From Piezodorus guildinii (taxonomy: Eukaryota; Arthropoda; Insecta; Hemiptera; Pentatomidae), in the NCBI GenBank assembly GCA_023052935.1, contig CM041292.1, positions 109,293,147 through 109,357,146 of the forward strand: a stretch of 64,000 nt of DNA, given 5' to 3'. The translations under genes were made by a program, and so were the position numbers. Shown here in pieces: positions 33,906 through 44,077 of the stretch. The notes under the pieces are model-generated. The model saw only the letters and a list, made by a program, of their open reading frames with translations. It was not told where the DNA came from and did no database searches. Within the stretch, counting starts at the first letter, position 1, and each line of letters starts with the position of its first letter.

Positions 33906-35165
33906 AGAAAACTATAACTAAAAGCATAAACTAAAAATGTTGTGACAATACATGTTAGGCCTTGCTGACTTTATAAAATCTTTTACTCCCTTTTAACAAA
34001 TACTTCATTTTTATTACGTTCAACTATTCATCTATTTAGATGTCAACAAGGCTTCTCCCTTCTCTCCCCTATTAATAAATTAATAAAATTTATAAACATT
34101 TAGCACTAGAAAATACAGAATAAGATAAATCTTTTAGAGTAGGAATCTCAAAATTAGTTTCCAATCCGAAATGCGTTTAACTAAATTATTAATCAATTTT
34201 ATTTAGCTAATTTCCTATTTTTCTTTTATTTGTCCGTAACTAACCTACAGTCATGGCAATTTATAATGCTGAAACGCTGTCGATTTTATTTTACTAACAT
34301 ATTAGAAATGAAGAATACAATACAGCAAACATATTTTTGAAAATATATGCTCATAGCATGAAACAGTTTTTTATTTGTGATTTATTCTCACCTTCCCTTC
34401 TAAAGCGTTTCTAATTTAGCAACCACGGCTACCCGCCCGCAGTAGCTAGAACATTTTGCATTCTCAACCACTATTTGTCTTATTTTTCTTTTTTCTCTGT
34501 TTCTATTTCATTTCGGCGAATAGTAAAGTCAGTTCATTTATATTCAAGCATCTGAATTTATTTATAATTTAACAAGAGATCTGCAGACAACGAACCGTAT
34601 TTCAACTGGTACCTAGTGAAAGACGAAGAACTGAGTACTGCTTTGCAGTTATTAAAATCATTTTAAGATGGAGTAGTGTTCTGCACTATAACATTTTTGT
34701 TAATAAAATGACAATAAATTTGTTAAAATAAGAATTAACTAAGGAGATTAAAGAATAAAATATCTTCTACAAACTGTTATGGTACATACCTAAGTAAAGC
34801 CTGCCACCATCAATAATAATAACTGTCATTAATGAAATATTGTTATTACTAATATACAAATAAGGTAATTTTTTATGGAATTAATAGTATTTAATAGTGT
34901 ACTTCTAGCATGAAGACGTTGAGCACAGAAGGTATATGCTGGCGACATTTTCATTTTGCCAAGATGGATTACTACTTTTATCTTGATAAACATTTTCAAA
35001 CTCTTTTTTCATCAACCTGCCAGTACCGCAATCAGGATTTTAATTAACAACTCTTTCTCGTTTAATAATTACATTAATTTGATATTTATAATAATGCTTG
35101 AAAAAAAATTACCTCTACAACCCCTGATGCTTATTGCCCACTGTACATGTAAAGATTTGTAATGT
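33906..35165. other. AT-rich non-coding DNA
   Basis: No gene or element recognised. Confidence 0.6.
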
Positions 35166-35169
35166 TTCT

Positions 35170-35340
35170 GTTTCTTAATCGTCAGAGTTGTCCCCATTTT
35201 TGGGTACCTACTTTTTAAGGCTAGGTGTGCCCCAGGAGGGTTTTCATAACCGAAACCATCCCACATGGCTAAAATAACAAATTAAATAATATTCTGCCAT
35301 AGCCGGAATTCGAACGCGGGACCTACAATACACTAATGGT
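35170..35340 (-). repeat. possible degraded tRNA-derived SINE
   Basis: On the minus strand a B-box-like GCGTTCGAATTCC follows ATGGAGACCATTAGTG at a tRNA-like distance, and a GC-richer body follows. The A box is unclear. Low confidence. Confidence 0.35.
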
Positions 35341-38264
35341 CTCCATAAAAATGATTGAAATCGGCAAAAAAGTCGAACGTTTAAGATTGAAGTACTTGAA
35401 AATTTATAGAGGTTTTTAATATTATAAATTGACTTCGTTTAAACTTTGTCAAAGGTAGTTTCATTTGTTTTGGGCTGATTTGCCTAAAAACAGAAACAGT
35501 TCTGAAGCATTATTTTGCTATTCTAGGAATGCGTTATACATATTTTCCAATTGTATTTATGAATATAAATCGAAAAAATAACTTTATCACAATCACTCTA
35601 ACGCTTTGATACAAAGGTTACGAGGTTTTATGGATTTTTATTATTAAATAAAAAAAAAATATATATATTAAAAAAAACCTTCATAAAAATAAAATGCGAG
35701 TAGTGTGAAGTTTTGTCTGTATAGTTTACCTCCTTTGTGTTATGTTCAAAATTTCAAATTTACATAAAATCAGCCTTTGATTACCTTAAATTCGATGCAT
35801 AATTTAAATTTGAGTCAAATAAAGCAGTTTTCACTCCTGAACGACTCTTATCTAGTTCAGATGGTTGGTATTGTTAATTTTATTTCCTGATGTTCTTTCA
35901 CAGAAAATAGTGGTCTTCACATTCTCGGTAGATCATATATATATAAACTTTTAAGATGGCATTATAACAAGTAAAAATACCGAAACCAAAACCAGTTTTG
36001 AGTAGGATAGAATAGAACTTTTTCTTATGTTATTAGGTCCCATCAACATTATCTTTGTTGAAAGATCTTGATGTGTTACATATGTAACAAGGTAATATCT
36101 ATATTGTATGATAGGTAAATCGTGAGTTTTGGAAAACTTAAAACTTTGTGTACTACAGTGTAATGCAATGGTAACTAAGGTAGGATTAATTAATACCTAG
36201 GAAACCCTGTGATTACTGGTTCTCCAGGGATGGGCTCCCAAACACATGTCATGGTATCCAGGATCTGATGCTATTCCGATATCTAGAATGCTATCTTATC
36301 TTATCAGGGCTTTCGTATTGTGGGGCTCAACGGAGCTATAGTTCCGCGAGTTACGATCAAAAAATATAAACTTTATTACGCCACTAACACATCACTTACA
36401 GCTATCATTATGCTAATAATGTCATATATTTAATTAATTGAAATGTTTACTCATTATCGAAATTTATATTCATGAAGTTATAATGAATTTAAATCAAATA
36501 TATTCTTACACGTAAGAATTTTTATAATTTATAAGCATAAGTTTCACATACTATTCAAGATTATTTCCTCTTGAATAGTACCTACAACTTATGAAAGTGC
36601 AATCAAATAAATACTGATAAAGCAAAAAAATAATTTATTGTTGAAAAGGGTTAATATCAAAGTGGCAAAAAAAAGAGGTTATATAAGAAAAATGCCTGTA
36701 ATCCGGCCCAGGAGATTAACGATATTTCATTATTCTATTTGTATTTATATTTGCAATTTATCCTTTCCTAAACTCCGCATCAAGGTTTAATATACCAAAA
36801 AAGGTATAATATTCGTCATTTCATTGTTCACTCTAAAGTTATTTTTATGGGAAATCAAAATATGTTAACCATAAGTTACTATAACGCATCTATACGGTTT
36901 CAATACATAATACGTATTCAAAGCGGAATATTTTATTTTAAATGTTAAAAGCTTAAGGTATTCCAAAAGAAATTTTGAAGAAGGAAACGAATCATATAGA
37001 GGAGTAGTAGGATGGAAATCTGTTATATTTTATAAAATACAAATACCGCATTTTTTTTTAAATCTCCTTCTTTTCTTTCACTTTAGAAATAATAATTAAA
37101 AATAAACAGTTGGACCTTAAAAAAAACTTTAAGGTTCTTTGAATTTTATGTCAAACATTTGGAATGTTACCGGATACAACGTTCAAGATGTTATTTCAGG
37201 AACAGATTTTTATTTATATTTTCTTGTCCTCCATTTATTTTTTTCAACAAAACATATAATACACAAAGAAATATATCGTATATACATAATACATGATAAC
37301 AATTCCTTCTTTTGCCCGAGGGCAATTCAGGAACAGAAACGGACCATTCAGATTTTGAGGTGATCGATAATGCTTTAGGCAAACGCTGATGTTCAGGACG
37401 AATGGAGACAATTTATTAGGGCTTTGATTTAAAAAAAAAAAGAAACATTGTAAACAGTTGGACTTATTCTATCTGAAAATACTACTTTAATGTATTCTGA
37501 AGTTTATGTCTAATGTTAAAACTAAATAAAATATAGAACCAAACAAAATGTGTTGGTTGGCTAGCAAAGCATGGTAGCTTGGCATATCCACTAAAGATTT
37601 TCTTCGAGAAGGTGTCCATAGCTAAGATTGGAGTATAAAATACTATAGGCAGAGCAGAGGATGTTGTCTATCAGCGGTTATGTGTAAAAATTGTCGAGAG
37701 TCATATTTCTTATTCAGCTTGTTTCTTAATCCTGTAACAAATATCGCACTGGCACTCTTTATTTCTGTATTGTTATCACGTATCAGAAAATTGAAATCCG
37801 ATACATAGGACATATAACTTAAAGTTTCAACGTTGAGAATAATACCATATTTTCAAAGATCTCCGTGATTAAATGTGCTTGCATTCAGTAGAGAAAAAAA
37901 AAAATTCAAACAGATATTAGAAATATATTCACACATAAAAAAAACCCTGCTCCATCTGTGTATATATATAGTGCCCTGTGTTAGCCTGAGTGGTGTGCCG
38001 GTGCTCAATGAAATTCTTTGTTGCAGTGTTGAAAAGGATCCTATGTGTATACATGGACGGAGGATCGAAACGTCCAAATAAAGAAAATTAAGAAGGAGTG
38101 TTAGTTTAATGACCTAAAACCCGAATTTTTTAAACAAAATTATAATATAAAAAAAGGGTCGATGAATTAATTTCTTGTATATATATATATATATATATAA
38201 ATGATAACGCGATTCTTGGTTTTCACAAACTCCTAATAGTCTAAGATTCGAACTTGAACAAACA
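35341..38264. other. AT-rich non-coding DNA
   Basis: No gene seen. It includes a small perfect hairpin at 36550-36579 (ACTATTCAAGA arms), a fourth hammerhead-like motif at 38028-38075, and a short (TA)n tract at 38178-38199. Confidence 0.6.
38028..38075 (+). ncRNA. hammerhead-like motif, copy 4
   Basis: GTTGAAAA, then arms GGATCCT and AGGATC around an 18-base loop, then GAAACGTCC and AAATAAA. The flanks agree with copies 1-3, and the stem is longer. Confidence 0.35.
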
Positions 38265-39362
38265 AACTATCGGTTGTCAGGTAAAAGAGGGTATGTCGAT
38301 ATCAGTTATCTGCACCGGCTTGACAATAGAAAAAAAAAAGTATACCAATATAAGCGATGTTTTATTGCAAACACATTGATATAGGGTTGCCTGCCAAAAA
38401 ATGCTTTGTCCTAATCTGGGTTGCGAATTTTAAAGATTAAATTTTAACGCGAGTGGAAATGCGTGACAGAGAGATTCGAGTTGAGTATAGCGTGTAATAA
38501 TAAAGGAGCCAACATTGCAGCCGCACGTAATTGGACATTGAATATAAGTAAGTTTGATATATCATATAAAATTACAGGACCTCAACAAATCAGAACCCAA
38601 GATATTGGGCAAAGCCATAAAAATTATCGTTTCAAAGATTCTTTGTTACACATCTGGGCTACGTTGTTGTTACAGATCATTAGGAAAACAAACTTTTACT
38701 GTCAATATAGATTCCGATAGTTTGTACATATTTCCGAGTAAAATTACAAGAACATCAGTATCAGAAGCTTTTATTAGAATGCTGGAGCCTGGTGTTACTT
38801 TATGAGCGTGAAAAACATATCTCGTGTATGCCTCTTCATGGTAGCATGCATAATCAACTTCTTTGACTTTTTTAATACAATTTTCCTGAGCATAGTACGA
38901 GTGACACAGATGTTCAACAGTAAAAAATATTATTTATATTATTGTCTGTAAATTTTTGTTTTCCCAATAATCAGCCAAGAAGTGTACCAAAGCATCTTTG
39001 AAACGGTAATTTATATGGCTTTGCCCAAAATTTTTGGTTCTGGTTTGTTGAGGTCCTGTAATTTTATATGGGATATCAAACTTATTTATATTCAATGTCC
39101 GATGACGTGCGGCTGCAAGTTGGGTTCTTTATTATTACAGGTATACTCAGATCGGATCTCTCTGTCACGCATTTCCACTCGCGTTAAAATTTAATCTTTA
39201 AAATTCGGCAACCCAGATTAGGACCAAGTTTTTTGCAGGCAACCCTATATCAGTGTGTCTGCAATAAAATATCGTTTATATTGGTATATATTTTTTTCTA
39301 TTATCAAGCCGGTGCAGATAACTGATATCGACATACCCGCTTTTACCTGACAACCGATAGTT
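38265..39362. repeat. long inverted repeat (fold-back element)
   Basis: The left arm 38265-38710 and right arm 38938-39362 are inverted copies over more than 400 bases with scattered mismatches. Shared strings include AACTATCGGTTGTCAGG, GTCGATATCAGTTATCTGCA and AACGCGAGTGGAAATGCGTG. The spacer of about 227 bases has no recognisable gene. Short frames inside the arms look like chance frames. The element's class is unknown. Confidence 0.9.
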
Positions 39363-40129
39363 AGTCCAGGAAAAGATTAGGCAACCCAACGGCTGCACAT
39401 TCTATGCCTTTGATACTTTAAGTCAGGGTAAAAGTTTTCTTATTATCATGATGTTGCAACATTTAGTTAAAAATCATTTTTTTTTAATAATTAAAAATAG
39501 TCTGTCCAGGATTCTTTTAGGCAACCCATTCTTAAAATATTTGCTAATATACTAAGTTTGTGATAAAATATGCTTCAGGCTATTATCAGCTCGGTGCAGA
39601 TCGTTTCAAGTTCGGATCTTCTACTATAAACAACGCGGCGGATTTTTATATGGTTTTCACTATCAGTTAGAGCACTCTTTCTTGAATGTTTATGAGTAAA
39701 ATACATTGAAATAAAGTTTTTCTTTTGGTAGGAAAATTAAATTTTCTTTGATTCAGCATCAAAAAATCTTTTCTGAAATATGAGTAGTAACATACTATTG
39801 GAAAGCGAATATGCAATGAAATAAGTTAACAAAATGTCACCATGAGCCCTGCACCAAAATGTTAACATGTGTTATAGGTAATGCTTTTTATGAGAGAGAT
39901 TGTGGGATTCAGTATTGCCACCGTTTATTTTTATTTGCCACAAGTTATATTTTTCCATACTGTACAAGATTTTAGAAACAATATTGTGTATTAAATCTTA
40001 AGTAAGTTGTTAAAATGAATGGAAGGTGGTAATAAATCTGTAAACTCACATTGTTATTAATTATTTGTACTTTAAAGATTATTTCATGAAAACTCATTTT
40101 TCACTTTAAACTAAATAGGAAACTGTAGG
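39363..40129. other. non-coding DNA with short direct repeats
   Basis: GTCCAGG followed by TTAGGCAACCCA occurs twice (39363-39390 and 39513-39531), and a GGTGCAGAT string from the fold-back arm recurs at 39593. The rest is AT-rich with no gene. Confidence 0.6.
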
Positions 40130-40304
40130 TAGCCCTAGGATTTTCTAATGAGAGTAAAAAACCCTTAGCTATGCCGTTCTTCGGAGTTGACGTAAAAATA
40201 TATTTCCCGATGTCAAGTACTCGTTAAAGATTCCTATCCTAATAAAATCTAGATAGGCTCTAGGTTTGGACTCCCACTGTGGCATCGTCCGATTAGCCAT
40301 AGTA
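40130..40304 (+). repeat. SINE-1 body, interrupted by a TIR element
   Basis: It matches the body of the SINE at 12346: CCTAGGATTTT, AGAGTAAAAAACCCTTAG, GTACTCGTTAAAGATT, CGTCCGATTAGCCATAGTA. The tRNA head is lost. The missing tail resumes at about 41498-41530. Confidence 0.85.
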
Positions 40305-41495
40305 GGGTAGGAAGGGAAATATTTGAGCAATTTTTCAGTTGAACGGATATAGCTACTCAATGGTAAATCTCAATGAATTTTTTTTTGCGGCTTGATGGAT
40401 TCTTAAAATATTCCTTCGCAAAAGTGTCAAATTTAAGAGCTACGGCTATTTAAATCCAGAATGTCAAGTTTGCTCAATCTACCCCATAGGTGAGGCAACT
40501 TGAGCAAGGATATGGGGCAGGTTGAGCACTAAGAATGTCTAACCAAACCAATGGATTAATTTATACTAGAAATAAAGTAAAATATGTGTTTAACAATCAG
40601 CCATATATATCACCTTTTAGTGACAGAAAGACAAAATTTAAAGTAATTTTCTTTTAATAATTAACCAAAAATAGAATCAATAAACATTAACGTATCTTAA
40701 AATTAACTTCAGCATTAGATTCAGTCTTGCTATTTAAAATCAGACTTAAATGTATATATGATTACTCATATAGCTTATATCTAAAGAAAATATTAATTAG
40801 ATCTATGAAACTTAATGATCATTGTCACTGTTGCAATTGACAAAAAAGAAAGTAAGCTTATGTACTGTTAGTGATAGAATAACAAAACTTGAAATCATTT
40901 TCTTTGGATAATTATTTGAAAATATAATAAACAAAACTTCAACGTATCTTAAGATTAACTTGAGGATCAAATTCAGTATTTTTGTTTAAAATCAGACTTA
41001 AATATCTTTAAAAAAAATCAACTTAATACTCGTTGTCAGTGTTGCTATTGACACAAACGAAATTAGGACCAGCACCTGGAAGACATTTTGTATGCGCACA
41101 TCCTCTGCAAGCTTAACACTAGATCGAAGCACCTATAGCTCAACTAACCCCAACCCGGAATTTTAAAACAAAAGCGTAGTTTTAAATTAGAGAACAACTC
41201 CGTATAACAAAAGTACAATAATTCTCTGAAATATTAACACTTACCTGATTAAAAACAGATAAAAATTGACTAATACAGATGAAAACCCGTAATGGACAAC
41301 GTTTTTACTTTTTGGTAGAAAAATAAAGAAAACACACGAGCGCATCACTCGCTCATCTAACTAGCGATCGCTTGGTGATTATCCCTCCCATGAATCTTTC
41401 TTTCCGCCATAACATGCCTATGCGTACGGTAGATAGTTTGCGAGATATTTCAATTGCCCAACTTGCCCAATGCTCAACTAGCCCCGCTCTACCCC
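40305..41495. mobile_element. 1.2-kb terminal-inverted-repeat DNA element
   Basis: It splits a SINE, which fixes its boundaries. The left end GGGTAGGAAGGG...TTGAGCA and the complement of the right end, GGGGTAGAGCGGGG...TTGAGCA, are imperfect inverted repeats. Further TTGAGCA and ACCCC strings lie just inside both ends. The interior is AT-rich and carries a diverged tandem duplication (about 40618-40855 and 40868-41065). No transposase frame is seen. The superfamily is not determined. Confidence 0.75.
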
Positions 41496-41497
41496 AA

Positions 41498-41530
41498 CTT
41501 AAAGTGACGTTAAATGAATAAACAAACAAA
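41498..41530 (+). repeat. SINE-1 tail, right of the TIR element
   Basis: TTAAAGTGACGTTAAATGAA corresponds to the SINE end (CATAAAGTGACGTTAAATAA) and continues the copy at 40130-40304. Confidence 0.8.
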
Positions 41531-41846
41531 CTAAATGGGAATGAAAACTAAATTTAACTTTTTACATATAGTTCATGTCTTAAATGTGTGTTCTTTTGAC
41601 TGCACCCTGAACTAACTTCTCCAACTTACACAGTCAAGCATTCTCACATCACTAATCTTTTATATATGTTTTAATTAGTTAACTTGAGAAGTAAAAATAT
41701 AATAAACTGAATAAAATGGAATCCGTTGTTATTTTTGATTTTTCTTTGTTTATATACACACAGCATAACCTCACTGATGTAAGAAGGCATAATTATTTTG
41801 TTGTATAATGTTACCCATTTGATTCTTTTAAATGTAAAGGTTATCC
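41531..41846. other. AT-rich non-coding DNA
   Basis: No gene seen. It ends with the left target duplication of J1b (AAAGGTTATCC at 41836-41846). Confidence 0.7.
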
Positions 41847-42415
41847 CGAGAGTTAGCAACATGGCCGCTACTAAAGTTTAACCTATGTATCGCTCTGTGA
41901 TTCTTACCTTGTCATCTCGTTGTTACTGATGTACCAGCCTTCAAAATTTGTGCTTAGTGAGTTGTTCACCCATTTAACACTTTAACAATCGCAAATAGAG
42001 AGGTGAGTGCACTTATTTTAATAACGCACGTAATAGACTGAGGGCCGCCTGGGCTAGATAAGAGGAGGGGATAAATCCCTTCTGTACTCCTTATCGTGTT
42101 TTTAAGGTCTCGGTCAGGACTGTTGACAGCTACGAGTTCGTAAACGAAGACTTTGTTTATATATTTTAGTTTGCCTTCTCAAAGACTATTTTTTTTTTCC
42201 TTCTATAAGACTTTTTTTAATTTTCCTAGTTCTTATTAATTAATTAAGCCCTTTATATATTTATTTTTGTATATATTATTGTAAATATTTTTATTAGTTA
42301 GATTTTTTTTTTTTTTTTGTTCTTTTCTTTGTGTGTTTAGGCACATTTTCATTGTATTATTTAGTCGTAAAAGTATATATACATTTTTTTTCTCTATATT
42401 TCATATGTTGCTATC

Positions 42416-44077
42416 ATGGATCTCGACATAAATACTTCTTGTGACGACTCGGCAGAAGAGACGCCCTTTTCTGGAATAAGTGAGTCAGATTCACAATACT
42501 TTCAGAGGACGCGTCACAAAATACAAAGGAACTCAAATCCCGGAATCGGGGATTCGCCTAACAAAAAAAAAAAAAAACAAAGCAGCCAAAACTAAGCAGC
42601 CATCGAATCAAATGAACTCACCTCCGAAAACCCGCAGTACCACTGCAGCCAACAAAACTGATCTCACAGAGCCATCTATATCAGCTGCGCCGTCAACCTC
42701 ATCGGCCCCAGCTACCTCCGTCACACGGTCAGCCTCAAATGCACCATCTACTACTAACAAACCAGTTTCAGCGAACTCCTCAACAGTATCAGGACCTCAA
42801 GGGTTTTCTGACCCAGAGCCACCTCCAATCTTCGTCAGTAACATCAATAATTTCATGTTATTCGGCCAAGAAATCGCCAATTTAATCGGGAAGACAAATT
42901 TTAGATGTTACTCCCGACTAAATGACATAAAGATCAACACAAACTCGAAAGACAACTATAAAAAACTTGTAAATTATCTCACCTCAAAAAACTATGACTT
43001 CCACTGCTACCAATTGAGGCAGGAAAAAACATACAGGGTGGTCTTGAGGGGACTACACTCAACAACTCCCACCGATGCAATTAAACAAGGTCTGGAAGAG
43101 ATAGGACATTACGTGAGACATATTTCTTGCGTCTTACACCCATCCGAAAAATACCCACTTCCATTGTTTTTTGTCGATTTGGAGCCGGCTCAAAATAATC
43201 CGGATATATTCCAAGTGACAAGACTGTTATATTCTGTTATTTGTTTTGAGCAGCCAAGGCAAAAACAACAATAGTGCAGTGTGCAAAGTGTCAAAACTTG
43301 GGGCACACCAAGTCATATTGTTTCCATCAGGCTCGCTGCGTAAAATGCGCCGGTGCTCACCCCTCAGACGCCTGTCAGAAAACACCAAGTGAGCTGGCAA
43401 AATGTGCTCTTTGTGGTGGAGCACACCCTGCAAGCTACAAAGGTTGCGAGGTCTACAAAAATATCTTCAGGCAAAGAATGCTTAATCTACCGTCAAAAAG
43501 CGCAGATCAGACGAGTATCACTCAGGTTCCTGTGGACGACTCGGCGAATTTCCCCGAACTTAAACAGAACCAAGCACACGACGCTCACCAACCTACACCA
43601 GTAAACAAGGTTCAAACCCCTTCAGCTCCGAAGAAATCATTCTCCAACACCATCTCTAAGAAACCACAGCCCAGACGTCAGGCGCCTCCGAAATCCCATC
43701 CCAGATCCCAGAACTCCCAATCTCAACCTGAAGCACCGAACCAACCAATTCCTTCCCACCACTTACCATTACGGGTCAAATTACCACTAGAACAGCCACA
43801 ACAAGCTCCATCCCGCCCTATCGTACATGAAATGAAACCAAATCCCCCTCCTCAGTCTTCACTGAATGAAATTCCTCGTACCCCACGACAAGTACAGCCC
43901 ACAAATACAAATTATACTCCACAAGCTACTGAAATACATCACTTTCCTAATCCGAATGAACATGACATATATTCCATCTTAAACTCCTTCCTCCTCAGCC
44001 TTCAAGAAACCATCAGACCTCTCATCTCCCTACTCAATAGACTCCTCACCGAAATCCCATTCAATCTCTCACGATGA
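42416..44077 (+). pseudogene. J1b ORF1, gag-like nucleic-acid-binding protein, two frameshifts
   Basis: The start is the ATG at 42416 (MDLDINTSCDDS). Frame 1 runs into a 15-A run at about 42560, after which the reading continues in another frame (Pro/Ser/Thr-rich stretch, then the PPPIFVSNINNF region, an RNA-binding-like domain, and YQLRQEKTYRVVLRGL). A second shift near 43255-43272 returns to the first frame for three zinc knuckles (QCAKCQNLGHTKSYC; CVKCAGAHPSDAC; CALCGGAHPASYKGC), followed by the Pro/Gln-rich C-terminus. ORF1 proteins of this type bind the LINE RNA. Both shifts lie in A-rich runs, so slippage in replication or sequencing is the simplest cause. The stop overlaps the ORF2 start as ATGA. 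Confidence 0.9.

Noticed and set aside
38463..38805. Two overlapping frames (85 and 83 codons)
   Set aside because: They lie in the arm and spacer of the inverted repeat, and the other arm has stops at matching places; no family resemblance.
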